Assembly: GCF_007828215.1 (NCBI RefSeq)
Contig: NZ_VIUE01000007.1
Location: 62,001 to 126,000 of the forward strand
Direction of reading: 5' to 3'
From: Pseudomonas sp. SJZ074
GTDB lineage: Bacteria > Pseudomonadota > Gammaproteobacteria > Pseudomonadales > Pseudomonadaceae
DNA: 64,000 nucleotides
The position numbers and the translations under genes were made by a program. Positions 36,180 through 45,829 of this stretch are shown here, piece after piece. Numbering within the stretch: the first letter of the stretch is position 1; every line of letters starts with the position of its first letter. A model generated the notes under the pieces. It made no database searches and was not told the DNA's origin. It saw only the letters and a list, made by a program, of their open reading frames with translations.

Positions 36180-36767
36180 TCAGTTTCGGGATGGGAAGTA
36201 GCCTTGCAGGGCAATGCTGAAGTTGATCGCCAGGAATGGGTTCATGATTGCCATCGGCAGTCCATTGCCGGTAGGGGCGACCGTGCCGCTGACCGTCGTG
36301 GTCACACCCTGCAGCGGTACCGGCGAAGCACCTAGCTGGTCGGAATAGATATTCGCTGCACCCGGCCCGGTGCCCGAGGTACCGATGAAGGAGTTGGTGG
36401 CTGTTGGCGTATTCACCGGGTTGCTGGCCGGGTTCGCCAGTTGCAGGGTGGTCGCGGCGGTTATGCCGGTAAGGGCGTGGGTGTGGTTGGGCAGGTTGTT
36501 CAGCGTCGCCGTGACGTTTTCAGTGCCGGAGACGGTGCCGATCACCCGAGGGGTCAGCCCCAGGCCGTTGCCCTGGCCCATGGGCATCCGCCCCTGCAAG
36601 TTGGGGAGCAGAAAGGTGGTCTGGCCGTCGCCGCCGTAAGTCACCCCGATCAGGGCGAACAATGTCTCGTATTGAGCGAGACTGAGGGTCTGCCCGTTGC
36701 ACAAGGCCCAATCCCGGGGGGCGAAGTTGAACGCGAACGGCTGGATAGTCCCGATAAATACTTCCAT
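36180..36767 (-). CDS. Tail-collar (microcystin-dependent MdpB-type) protein, copy 2
   Basis: A 195-aa paralogue of 34995-35582, the same length and nearly identical over the C-terminal two thirds (NVTATLNNLPNHTHALTG... onward). The N-terminal collar differs more (FIGTIQPFAFNFAPRDWALCNGQTLSLAQYETLFALIG). The 5' leader is also shared with copy 1, so the gene was duplicated together with its promoter. It is divergent from the sulfotransferase at 37053. With DUF6916 it forms a three-gene group embedded in the giant-protein cluster. Confidence 0.85.
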   Translation of the reverse strand: MEVFIGTIQPFAFNFAPRDWALCNGQTLSLAQYETLFALIGVTYGGDGQTTFLLPNLQGRMPMGQGNGLGLTPRVIGTVSGTENVTATLNNLPNHTHALTGITAATTLQLANPASNPVNTPTATNSFIGTSGTGPGAANIYSDQLGASPVPLQGVTTTVSGTVAPTGNGLPMAIMNPFLAINFSIALQGYFPSRN

Positions 36768-37052
36768 AGAGTCCTCATCCTTCAGGTTGTTGGTCTGCGG
36801 TATCTGGATACAACGGGTAAAGATGCGATCACCTGGCCGGTCACGCCCGGATGAGCGTAGACGGGGTTATTTCATTCTGCCCGTGGACTGAAAAAGGTTG
36901 CCGCGTGGCTTAATCGATTCAGGTTTGGGGGTGAGCTGTACCGTCCATCTTTTTTTCAGGAACAGGTGTGTTTGATGTCAAAGTAGTACTAGTCGAGGTT
37001 TGTTTCCTCGTCTACTCTTCGGACACAAATGGACTACAAACGGTGAAAGGGA

Positions 37053-37889
37053 TTGTCAAAGTTTCACTTTATCTCCGGTCTACCGCGCTCAGGCTCGACC
37101 CTGCTTTCTGCGATCCTGTTGCAGAACCCACGCTTTCATGCCGGCATGACCAGCCCCGTCGGTACGCTGTTCAGCAGCGTATTGCAGCAATGCAGTGCCG
37201 GTAGCGAATTCGGTTCGGTGATCGACACCGACCTGCGCCGTCGCCTGCTGCGTGGGTTGTTCGATTCGTACTATGCCGACAAAGCCGACAAGCCCGTCAT
37301 CTTCGATACCAACCGCCAGTGGTGCGCTCGTTTACCCGCGCTGCAGGATCTTTTCCCCCAGGCCAAGACCATCGCCTGCGTACGCAACGTTGCCTGGGTG
37401 CTCGACAGCCTGGAGCGGCTCTACCGCGCCAACCCGTTCGAGAACACCAAGCTGTTCAACGACGATGACGAGCGCAACACCGTCTACAGCCGCTGCGAAA
37501 CCCTGGCCCAGCGCAACCGTCTGGTGGGATATGCCTGGACGGCACTCAAGGAAGCCTATTACGGCGAAAACGCCGAGTCGTTGCTGATCGTCGACTACGA
37601 CCTGTTGAGCCAAGCGCCCGAGCGGGTGATGCGGCTGATCTACGAATTCATCGACGAGCCCTGGTATGAACACGATTTCAATCACTTGACCTACGACGCA
37701 CCGGCCTTCGACCAGGCCCTGGGCGTTGCCGGCCTGCACAAGGTCAAGCCCCGGGTCGCGCCGCAAGCGCGACGGACCCTGCTGCCGCCGGATCTGTTCG
37801 AGAAGTATGCCCAGTTGTCGTTCTGGCGCGATGGCTCTGCCAGCGCCGCCAATGTCATTCGTATGAAAACCGACGCCGCGCTCAGCTGA
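37053..37889 (+). CDS. Sulfotransferase family protein (first of two)
   Basis: A 278-aa PAPS-type sulfotransferase. The 5'-phosphosulfate loop FISGLPRSGSTLLSAIL is at residues 6-22. A 3'-phosphate region (KTIACVRNVAWVLDSLERLYRANPFENTKLF) and a segment typical of this group (LLIVDYDLLSQAPERVMRLIYEFIDEPWYEHDFNHL) follow. The start is TTG, since a stop codon lies three codons upstream and no other start allows the intact phosphate loop; ribosome binding looks weak. A strong terminator overlaps its stop. Placed directly before the giant DUF4347 gene, it may sulfate that protein or a glycan on it (inference). Confidence 0.85.
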   Translation: MSKFHFISGLPRSGSTLLSAILLQNPRFHAGMTSPVGTLFSSVLQQCSAGSEFGSVIDTDLRRRLLRGLFDSYYADKADKPVIFDTNRQWCARLPALQDLFPQAKTIACVRNVAWVLDSLERLYRANPFENTKLFNDDDERNTVYSRCETLAQRNRLVGYAWTALKEAYYGENAESLLIVDYDLLSQAPERVMRLIYEFIDEPWYEHDFNHLTYDAPAFDQALGVAGLHKVKPRVAPQARRTLLPPDLFEKYAQLSFWRDGSASAANVIRMKTDAALS

Positions 37890-37901
37890 GCGCGGTTTTT
37901 T
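37876..37901 (+). terminator. Intrinsic terminator of the sulfotransferase gene
   Basis: A perfect 20-nt palindrome (CCGCGCTCAG / CTGAGCGCGG, 37876-37895) is followed by TTTTTT. It overlaps the stop codon. The giant gene downstream therefore needs its own promoter or read-through. Confidence 0.9.
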
Positions 37902-37939
37902 CATTTACGTGTTCAGTAGTTCGAGTCCGGGTGAACATC

Positions 37940-40900
37940 ATGTGGTGGAGCAAAGGTAAATCGCGGGTAACCGAGGGCGCACAGGCCCTGGCATCGCCAA
38001 TGATCATGTCCCTGGAACCGCGGATGCTGTTCGACGGCGCCGTCGCCGCGACCGTGGCCGACGCCGCGCAGCCGGATGCCCATCCCACCGCGGACGCGGC
38101 CAAGACGCCCACGGCCGATCAGGCTACCGATACTCACGTGGCCCAGGGCCAGGCCGATGCCACCGAAGCCGCCGTGCCGGGCAAGTCGGTGGTATTCGTC
38201 GATTCCCGGGTCAAGGATGCCGCCAGCCTGCTCGAAGGCGTGGCGCCCGGCACCGAGGTCGTGCAACTGGATGCCACCAAGGACGGCTTGCAACAGATCG
38301 CCGATTACCTGGACACCCACCAGGGCGTCAGCTCGGTGCAGATCATTGCCCATGGCAACGCCGGTGATCTGTGGTTGGGCAACGCCTACCTGTCGGCGGA
38401 CAACGTCCAGGCCCGCGCCGAGGTGCTGGCGCAGATTGGCCAGGACATGAACGCCGGAGGCGATATCCTGATCTATGGCTGCTACACCGCCCAAGGCGAA
38501 CGTGGCCTGGAGCTGGTCGATTCGCTGGCGCAATTGACCGGTCGCGATGTGGCCGCTTCCAACGACCGTACCGGTCTGGGCGGCGACTGGGACCTGGAAA
38601 TCGCCACCGGCAACATCGAAAGCGCCAACGTGTTGTCTGCCACTGCAATGAGCGACTACCAGTGGGGCCTCGCCACCTGGACCGCCACCAACAACGCCAA
38701 CACCGGTGTCGGCTCGTTGCGTGCGGCCCTGTCCTCTGCGCAGAACGGCGACATCGTGACCTTCAGCAGCGGCATGACCGTGGCGCTGACCCAGGTGCTG
38801 GTGGTCAACAAGAACGTCACCATCGATGGCGACCTCAATAACGACAACGTTGCCGATGTCACCCTCGATGGGCAATTCCGCACCCAGGTCCTCAGCGTGA
38901 CGTCCGGTACCACGGCAACCCTCGATGGTTTGGTGATCACCCGTGGCATGGTAGCGGGTGACGGCGGCAATGGTGGCGTCGATGCTGCGGTTGCTAAGGC
39001 CGGCGGTATTTATAACGCAGGAACCCTGACCCTGAAGAACGTCACGATTACCGCCAACGCCGCCTCGGGCGGTGGTGGCGGTGGTGGCGTGACGCCGCAA
39101 TATGCCGGTGGCGGTGGTGGTGGCGGCGGCGCGGTCGGCAGCGGTACCGGCGGCAAGGGCGGCGACACACTCAATGCCACGGGCTCCGTCGGCTCGACGG
39201 GACAGGGCGGCGCCGGCGGCGGCTTCTTCAACATGGGCGGGCGGGGCGGTAACTCCACCGGTGGTGCCGGCGGTGCCGCTTACCCGGGCTACAGCACCGG
39301 ATCGGCCGGCGGCACGGCGGCCAGCGCGGGATTATCCATCGGTGGTGGTGGGGGCGGTGACGGCTACAACTCCATAGGTGGTGCGGGTGGCGGCGCAGTG
39401 GGTGGTATCTACAACGACACCGGCGCGACCCTGCGCATCATCGGCAACTCGGTGATTTCCAACAACATCGGCGCCGGTGGTGGCGGTGGTGGTGGCGGTG
39501 CCGGAGGTGGCTACACCCACACTGGCGGTGCGGGCGGCGTCGGCGTTGGCGCCATCTGGAACAAGGGCGCGATCCTGATCACCGCGGCCAACTTCGCGGC
39601 CTTGTCAGGCAATGTCGGCGGCAGCGGTACCGGGGGCGGCAGTGCGGGCACCGCAGGTACGTCGCCGGCTTCCGTGGCCAATGTCTACGGTGACGGCGGA
39701 ACCATCAACACCAACTATGTGCCGGATTTGACCCCGCCTACCGCAACTGTCGTGGTGGCCAATACCAGCCTGAACTCCGGTGGTACGTCGCTGGTGACTG
39801 TCACCTTCTCCGAGGCCGTGACGGGGTTTACCTCTGCCGACCTGACGGTGCAGAACGGCACCGTGGGTGCCTTCAGCAGCAGCGATGGCGGCATCACCTG
39901 GACCGGCACGCTGACGGCAGCCAGCAACATCGCCGATACCACCAACGTGATCACCCTGGACAACACCGGCGTTGTCGACCTGGCGGGTAACGCTGGCGTA
40001 GGCACCACCAGTTCGAACAACTATGTGGTCAACGACACCGTGGCGCCGACGGCGACCATCGTGGTGGCCGATACCGCACTCAAAAGCGGTGAAACCTCGG
40101 CCGTCACTATCACGTTCTCCGAAGCGGTCAGCGGCTTCACCACCGCCGACCTGACGGTGGCCAACGGTACCGTCACCGGGTTGAGCAGCAGCGACGGCGG
40201 CATCACCTGGACCGCGACCCTGACCCCGGATGCTGACGTGACCGACACCACCAACCTGGTGGTCCTGGACAAGACTGGCGTCGCGGACTTGTCCGGCAAC
40301 GCCGGCGTGGGCACCACCAACTCGAACAACTACGCCGTCGATACGCTGCGCCCGACCGCGACCATCGTGGTGGCCGACACCGCGCTGAGCGTCGGCGAAA
40401 CGTCGCTGGTGACCATCACCTTCAACGAAGCGGTCACTGGCTTCACCACCGCCGACCTGACGGTGGCCAACGGTACCGTCACCGGGCTGAGCAGCAGCGA
40501 CGGCGGTATCACCTGGACCGGGACACTCACTCCCACCGCCAGCATCAGCGACACCACGAACCTGATTACGCTGGACAACAGCGGCATTGCCGATCTGTCT
40601 GGCAATGCCGGTACGGGCACCACCGACTCGAACAACTATGCCGTCGATACGCTGCGCCCCACCGCGACGATTGTAGTGGCCGACACCGCACTGAGCGCCG
40701 GTGAAACCTCGCTGGTGACCATCACGTTCAGCGAGGCGGTGACCGGTTTCACCCTGGCCGACCTGACGGTCGCCAACGGCTCTTTGAGTGGGTTGAGCAG
40801 TGCCGATGGCGGTATCACCTGGACCGCGACGCTTACCCCAAGCGTCAGTGTCACCGACGCCACCAACCTGATCGTCCTGGCCAATACCGGGGTGAGCGAT

Positions 40901-43900
40901 GCGGCGGGCAACGCCGGCACCGGCACCACCAGCTCCAATAACTACGCCATCGACACGCAGCGCCCCACCGCCAGCATTGTCGTTGCCGACCCCACGTTGA
41001 GTATCGGCGAAACCTCGTTGGTGACCATTACCTTCAGCGAGGCGGTCACTGGCTTCACCAGCGCCGACCTGACGGTCGCCAACGGTAGCGTCACCGGGCT
41101 GAGCAGCGGCGACGGCGGCATTACCTGGACCGCTACATTCACCCCAAGCGCCAGCACCAGCGACGCGACCAATCTCATCACCCTGGACAATACCGGGGTG
41201 AGCGATGCGGCGGGTAATGCCGGCAGTGGCACCACCGACTCCAACAACTACGCCATCGACAACGTGCGCCCCACCGCCACCGTAGTGATTGCCGACACGG
41301 CGCTTGCCGCCGGCGAAACCTCGTTGGTGACTATCACCTTCAGCGAGGCGGTGACCGGGTTCACCCTGGCCGACCTGACCGTTGCCAACGGCAGCCTGAG
41401 CGGGCTGAGCACCAGCGACAACATCATCTACACCGCCACCTTCACTCCGAGCGTCGGCGTCAATGACACCACTAACCTGATCACCCTCGATAACACCGGC
41501 GTCGTGGACGGTGTGGGCAATGCCGGCACCGGCACCACCGATTCCAACAACTACATCGTCGATACGCAACGCCCGACCGCCACCATCGTCGTGGCCGATA
41601 ACGCGCTGAGCGTCGGCGAAACCTCGCTGGTGACCATCACCTTCAGCGAAGCAGTCAGCGGTTTCGACAACTCGGACCTGAGTGTGGCCAACGGCACGCT
41701 GAGCGCGGTCAGCAGCAGCGATGGCGGAATCATCTGGACCGCTACCCTCACGCCAACTCTCGGGATCGTCGACACCACGAACGTCATCGTGCTGAACAAC
41801 ACCGGCTTCAGTGATGCGGCGGGCAACACTGGTACCGGCACGACCAGTTCGAACAACTACCAGGTCGACACCAACGTGCCGACGGCCACCATCGTGGTCG
41901 CCGACTCGTCGTTGAGTATCGGTGAAACCTCGCTGGTGACCATCACCTTCAACGAAGCGGTGAACGGGTTCGACAACAGTGACCTGACCGTCAGCAACGG
42001 CACCCTGACCAACGTCAGCAGCAGCGATGGCGGCGTGACCTGGACGGCCACCTTTACCCCGAGTGTCGGCGTTTCCGATACCAGCAACCTCATTACCCTG
42101 GACAACACCGGCGTGCGCAACGGGGCGAGCAATGCCGGGGTCGGCACCACCGACTCCAACAATTATGCCGTCGATACCGTACGCCCCACCGCGACCGTCG
42201 TCGTGGCCGACACCGCCATTGGCGCTGGCGAGACCTCGCTGGTGACCATCACCTTCAGCGAGGCGGTGACTGCTTTCACCGCTGCCGACCTGACGGTCGC
42301 CAATGGTACGGTCACCGGGTTGAGCAGCAGTGACGGCGGTATCACCTGGACCGCGACGTTCACGCCGAGTGCCGGGATCAACGACACCAGCAACGTCATC
42401 ACCCTCACCAACGGCGGTATCGCCGACCTGGCGGGCAACATCGGCACCGGGACCACCGACTCCAACAACTATGCCATCGACACCCAGCGTCCGACCGCCA
42501 CCATCGTGCTGAGCGACTCGACGCTGCGGCCGGGCGAAACCGCCCTGGTAACCATCACCTTCAGCGAGGCTGTGAGCGGTTTCAGCAACGCTGACCTGAG
42601 TGTTGCCAATGGCAGCCTCAGCGCGGTCAGCAGCAGCGATGGTGGCCTGACCTGGACCGCCACGTTCACGCCAACCGTGGGCGTGAGCGATGCCACCAAC
42701 CTCATCGTCCTGGACAACACCGGCGTGAGCGACTCAGCCGGCAACGCCGGGACAGGCACCACCAACTCGGCCAACTATGCGGTCGAGACACAGGTGCCGA
42801 CCGCCACTGTCGTGGTCGCGGACAGCTCACTCACGGTGGGCGAAACCTCGCTGGTGACCATTACCTTCTCGGAAGCGGTCAGCGGCTTCGACAATTCGGA
42901 CCTGAGCGTGAACAACGGCACGTTGAGCAACGTGTCGTCTTCCGACGGTGGCGTGACCTGGACGGCGACGTTCACCCCGAGTGCCGGCATTTCCGACACC
43001 AGCAACCTGATCAGCCTGGACACCAGCGGCGTGGTCAACGTTTCCGGCAACAGCGGTATCGGCGTGGTGAACTCCAACAACTACGCTGTCGACACGGTGC
43101 GTCCGGGCGCCACCATCGTGGTCGGCGATACCAGCCTGGGTATCGGCCAGACCACCACCGTGACCATCAGCTTCACCGAGGCGGTGACCGGTTTCGACCT
43201 GTCGGACCTCAGTGTCGCCAATGGGGTGCTGTCCAACCTCGCCAGCAGTGACGGCGGCCTGACCTGGACAGCGACCCTGACACCTACGGCGGGTATCAAC
43301 GATGCCACCAACCTGATCCTGCTCGACGCCAGCAACGTGCAGGACATTGCCGGCAACGCCGGTGCGGGTATCGCGATCTCCAGCAACTACGCACTCGACG
43401 CCACCCGGCCGACCGCGACCATCGTGGTCGCCGATCCGAGCCTGAGTGTGGGCGAAACCACCACCGTGACTATTACGTTCAGCGAAGCCGTGGCCGGTTT
43501 CGACCTGTCGGACCTGAGCGTCACCAATGGCGAACTGACCAACCTGACCAGCAGCGATGGTGGCAAGACCTGGACGGCGACTTTCACCCCCGCGGCGAAT
43601 CTCACCGACCCGAGCAATTTCATTGCCCTGGACACCAGCAATGTCAGCGACGCGGCAGGCAATGCCGGGGCCAGCGTGGCGGTGTCCAACAATTACGCCA
43701 TCGACACGGTAGTGCCCAACGACGTGAAGCCACCGCCGGAGTTCCTGACATCGGATCCCGTCACGGTCGCCCCACCGTCCGAAGTACCGTTGCAGCCGGT
43801 CGTCTTCACGCCGCCGACGGGCGATCTGGGCTCGCCGGTGGGCTTCCCACCGCTGTTCGAGCAACGGGATGTGGGCGGCGGCCTGCGGCCGATAGGCGAT

Positions 43901-44260
43901 ATCTTCATCAACCGTGGCGCGCTGGCGCCCAGTTACATCGCCCAGGTATTCAGCACTGATGCCGCCGGCGATGGCTCGGGTCAAGGGTTCCTCGGTTTTG
44001 GCGGCGGTGACGGTGGGGTGTTCGGCAGCAGCACCCTTTCGACCCTGTTCAACCATGATTCCGGCAGCGAAGGCGAGTCGATGGATGCCTTTGGCAATTC
44101 ATCGATGCAGGGGGGCGATGTGTCCCAAGGTATGCGCGCAATGTTCGGCGCACCGACCTTGGGCCAGCAACTGCAACACCTCAAGGACACGGAGCAGCGT
44201 CAGGTCGACACCCTGGCAATGGCTCTGCAACAGGTCGGGATCAGCCAGATACAGGCCTGA
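37940..44260 (+). CDS. Giant LEPR-motif / DUF4347 / Ig-like repeat surface protein
   Basis: About 2106 aa, with no Sec signal peptide and no RTX repeats. Order: LEPRMLFDG motif at 25-33; DUF4347 domain about 80-235 with His138-Gly (IIAHGNAG) and Cys181 (IYGCYTAQGERG), placed like the dyad of clan CD cysteine peptidases; a right-handed-helix-like part with a Gly-rich stretch (about 240-590); 13 tandem Ig-like repeats of 102 aa (ATIVVAD-LS-GETSLVTITFSEAV-GF..LTVANG..SSSDGGITWTATLTP) over about 595-1930; then a Pro/Gly-rich tail of about 175 aa. ATG at 37940 is preferred over GTG at 37931 because GGGTGA lies 6 nt upstream. The TolC-like lipoprotein gene follows 45 bp on. It is probably the cargo of the 30183-45817 machinery. 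Confidence 0.9.
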   Translation: MWWSKGKSRVTEGAQALASPMIMSLEPRMLFDGAVAATVADAAQPDAHPTADAAKTPTADQATDTHVAQGQADATEAAVPGKSVVFVDSRVKDAASLLEGVAPGTEVVQLDATKDGLQQIADYLDTHQGVSSVQIIAHGNAGDLWLGNAYLSADNVQARAEVLAQIGQDMNAGGDILIYGCYTAQGERGLELVDSLAQLTGRDVAASNDRTGLGGDWDLEIATGNIESANVLSATAMSDYQWGLATWTATNNANTGVGSLRAALSSAQNGDIVTFSSGMTVALTQVLVVNKNVTIDGDLNNDNVADVTLDGQFRTQVLSVTSGTTATLDGLVITRGMVAGDGGNGGVDAAVAKAGGIYNAGTLTLKNVTITANAASGGGGGGGVTPQYAGGGGGGGGAVGSGTGGKGGDTLNATGSVGSTGQGGAGGGFFNMGGRGGNSTGGAGGAAYPGYSTGSAGGTAASAGLSIGGGGGGDGYNSIGGAGGGAVGGIYNDTGATLRIIGNSVISNNIGAGGGGGGGGAGGGYTHTGGAGGVGVGAIWNKGAILITAANFAALSGNVGGSGTGGGSAGTAGTSPASVANVYGDGGTINTNYVPDLTPPTATVVVANTSLNSGGTSLVTVTFSEAVTGFTSADLTVQNGTVGAFSSSDGGITWTGTLTAASNIADTTNVITLDNTGVVDLAGNAGVGTTSSNNYVVNDTVAPTATIVVADTALKSGETSAVTITFSEAVSGFTTADLTVANGTVTGLSSSDGGITWTATLTPDADVTDTTNLVVLDKTGVADLSGNAGVGTTNSNNYAVDTLRPTATIVVADTALSVGETSLVTITFNEAVTGFTTADLTVANGTVTGLSSSDGGITWTGTLTPTASISDTTNLITLDNSGIADLSGNAGTGTTDSNNYAVDTLRPTATIVVADTALSAGETSLVTITFSEAVTGFTLADLTVANGSLSGLSSADGGITWTATLTPSVSVTDATNLIVLANTGVSDAAGNAGTGTTSSNNYAIDTQRPTASIVVADPTLSIGETSLVTITFSEAVTGFTSADLTVANGSVTGLSSGDGGITWTATFTPSASTSDATNLITLDNTGVSDAAGNAGSGTTDSNNYAIDNVRPTATVVIADTALAAGETSLVTITFSEAVTGFTLADLTVANGSLSGLSTSDNIIYTATFTPSVGVNDTTNLITLDNTGVVDGVGNAGTGTTDSNNYIVDTQRPTATIVVADNALSVGETSLVTITFSEAVSGFDNSDLSVANGTLSAVSSSDGGIIWTATLTPTLGIVDTTNVIVLNNTGFSDAAGNTGTGTTSSNNYQVDTNVPTATIVVADSSLSIGETSLVTITFNEAVNGFDNSDLTVSNGTLTNVSSSDGGVTWTATFTPSVGVSDTSNLITLDNTGVRNGASNAGVGTTDSNNYAVDTVRPTATVVVADTAIGAGETSLVTITFSEAVTAFTAADLTVANGTVTGLSSSDGGITWTATFTPSAGINDTSNVITLTNGGIADLAGNIGTGTTDSNNYAIDTQRPTATIVLSDSTLRPGETALVTITFSEAVSGFSNADLSVANGSLSAVSSSDGGLTWTATFTPTVGVSDATNLIVLDNTGVSDSAGNAGTGTTNSANYAVETQVPTATVVVADSSLTVGETSLVTITFSEAVSGFDNSDLSVNNGTLSNVSSSDGGVTWTATFTPSAGISDTSNLISLDTSGVVNVSGNSGIGVVNSNNYAVDTVRPGATIVVGDTSLGIGQTTTVTISFTEAVTGFDLSDLSVANGVLSNLASSDGGLTWTATLTPTAGINDATNLILLDASNVQDIAGNAGAGIAISSNYALDATRPTATIVVADPSLSVGETTTVTITFSEAVAGFDLSDLSVTNGELTNLTSSDGGKTWTATFTPAANLTDPSNFIALDTSNVSDAAGNAGASVAVSNNYAIDTVVPNDVKPPPEFLTSDPVTVAPPSEVPLQPVVFTPPTGDLGSPVGFPPLFEQRDVGGGLRPIGDIFINRGALAPSYIAQVFSTDAAGDGSGQGFLGFGGGDGGVFGSSTLSTLFNHDSGSEGESMDAFGNSSMQGGDVSQGMRAMFGAPTLGQQLQHLKDTEQRQVDTLAMALQQVGISQIQA
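39730..43710. repeat. Thirteen tandem 306-bp Ig-like repeats
   Basis: Each unit encodes about 102 aa beginning P-T-A-T-I-V-V-A-D. Unit 6 (about 41270-41575) lacks two residues of the SSDGGITW loop (it reads TSDNIIY). Identity between units is lower than in lapA, so these repeats are older. The unit length keeps an antisense frame open, which creates false 101-codon frames on the other strand. Confidence 0.9.
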
Positions 44261-44305
44261 AGCATTCAATAAGAAAATTTGCGGCAACCAGGGGCATTCC
44301 AGGGA

Positions 44306-45817
44306 ATGAATAGAAGTCAGAAGTTATTCGGTATGAGTCTGCTGGCAGTGGTGGTCAGTGGGTGTGCAGTCACCAGTGAGCCGATCGATCGTAGCGTCAG
44401 CGAACAGCGCGCCCAAACCGATCTGCAGAATATGTACAAGGGCCAGGAGCCCCTCAGCGGCCCGCTGACCCTGCACCAGGCCATGGCCCGGGCAGTGAAG
44501 TACAACCTGGAGGGACGCCTGAAAATCATGGAAGAGGCCCTGGCCAAGCGGCAGCTGGACCTGGCCAGTTTCGACATGCTGCCACGCATGGCGCTGGACG
44601 CCGGCTACGTGGGCCGCAACAACGTCAACGCCTCCAGCAGCCAGAGCGTGGAGACCGGCACCCAGTCCCTGGAGCCGTCGACCTCCCAGGACCGTGACCG
44701 TGAAGTGGCCGACCTCACCATGGTTTGGAACGTGCTCGACTTCGGCGTGAGCTACATCAGCGCCAAGCAAGCCGGTGACCAGCGATTGATCGTCCAGGAA
44801 CGCCGGCGCAAAGTGATCAACACCATCGTCCAGGATGTGCGTTCGGCCTATTGGCGAGCCATGGCTGCCGAACGCCTGCTCAAGCAGATCGACAGCCTGA
44901 TGGCCCGGGTCGAGGCGGCGCGCAACAACAGCCAGAGCATGAGTGAGCAGCGCATCGGTGACCCGGTGCAGGCCCTGGGATACCAGCGCTCGCTGATCCA
45001 GGCCACCCGCCAGCTCGAAGAGCAGCGGCGTGCGTTGTCCCTGGCCAAGACCGAACTGGCCACCCTGATCAACCTGCCGCTGGGCACGGAGTTGACCCTT
45101 GCGACCCCGGATGAGTACGAGATCCCGGAACTCAAGGTCGACATGGCCCGTCTCGAACACGAAGCCCTGGCCAGCCGTCCGGAACTGCGCGAGCAGGATT
45201 ACCAGACACGCATCACGGCCGCCGAAACCCGCAAGGCCATGCTGCGGCTGTTGCCGGGCCTGGAGTTCTCCGCCGGCGGGCACTACGACAGCAACTCGTT
45301 CCTGGTGGAGCAGGGCTGGGCCGACTATGGCGTGAAGGTCACCTGGAACCTGTTCAACGTGATCTCCGCCCCGGCGGCCATCGACGTGGCCAAGGCCGGT
45401 GAAGAAGTGGCGGCGGCACGGCGCCAGGCAATGTCGATTGCCGTGCTGGCGCAGTTGTACGTGGCCAACGCCAACTACCGTGATGCACTGCGCCAGTTCA
45501 AGACCAACCAGCAACTGTCGGACATCGACGGGCAAATCGTCGGCCAGTTGCGCAGCCGTCATCAGGCCGCCGGCATCGGTGAGCTGGACCTGATCCAGGG
45601 CGAGTTGAATACCTTGCAGGCCGATCTGCGACGGGATCTGTCCTATGCCGATCTGCGTAATGCCTACGGCCAGATCTTCGCCAGCGCCGGTCTCGACCCG
45701 ATGCCCGATGAAGTGCAATCGACCCAGGTGCAGTCGATTGCCACGGCACTGGCCAGCCGTGAAGCGGCCTGGGCCCAGGGCGACATCACGGTGCCGAAGG
45801 CGGCGGTGAAGCCATAA
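44306..45817 (+). CDS. TolC-family outer-membrane efflux lipoprotein
   Basis: Outer-membrane channel of about 503 aa, partner of the giant protein's export. The N-terminus MNRSQKLFGMSLLAVVVSGC carries a lipobox (VSGC). Two outer-membrane-efflux halves are visible (LTLHQAMARAVKYNLEGRLKIMEEALAKRQLDLA early; GYQRSLIQATRQLEEQRRALSLAKTELATLINLPLG mid; AGIGELDLIQGELNTLQADLRRDLSYADLRNAYGQIFASAGLDP late). The ATG at 44306 is chosen over the open frame from 44279 because it makes a proper lipoprotein signal. The Asp hydroxylase starts 12 bp downstream. It differs from LapE in having a lipid anchor. Confidence 0.88.
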   Translation: MNRSQKLFGMSLLAVVVSGCAVTSEPIDRSVSEQRAQTDLQNMYKGQEPLSGPLTLHQAMARAVKYNLEGRLKIMEEALAKRQLDLASFDMLPRMALDAGYVGRNNVNASSSQSVETGTQSLEPSTSQDRDREVADLTMVWNVLDFGVSYISAKQAGDQRLIVQERRRKVINTIVQDVRSAYWRAMAAERLLKQIDSLMARVEAARNNSQSMSEQRIGDPVQALGYQRSLIQATRQLEEQRRALSLAKTELATLINLPLGTELTLATPDEYEIPELKVDMARLEHEALASRPELREQDYQTRITAAETRKAMLRLLPGLEFSAGGHYDSNSFLVEQGWADYGVKVTWNLFNVISAPAAIDVAKAGEEVAAARRQAMSIAVLAQLYVANANYRDALRQFKTNQQLSDIDGQIVGQLRSRHQAAGIGELDLIQGELNTLQADLRRDLSYADLRNAYGQIFASAGLDPMPDEVQSTQVQSIATALASREAAWAQGDITVPKAAVKP

Positions 45818-45829
45818 CTGGGCGTGGGC

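Noticed and set aside
34995..36767. Tail-collar proteins as a prophage remnant
   Set aside because: No capsid, tail-tube, lysis or integrase gene is near, and such proteins are widespread outside phages.
36968..37204. 78-codon open frame before the sulfotransferase
   Set aside because: It overlaps the sulfotransferase in another frame and has no motif.
39605..43911. Series of about 101-codon minus-strand open frames and a 654-codon antisense frame
   Set aside because: They recur every 306 bp because the Ig-like repeats lack antisense stops; they are artefacts of the repeat.
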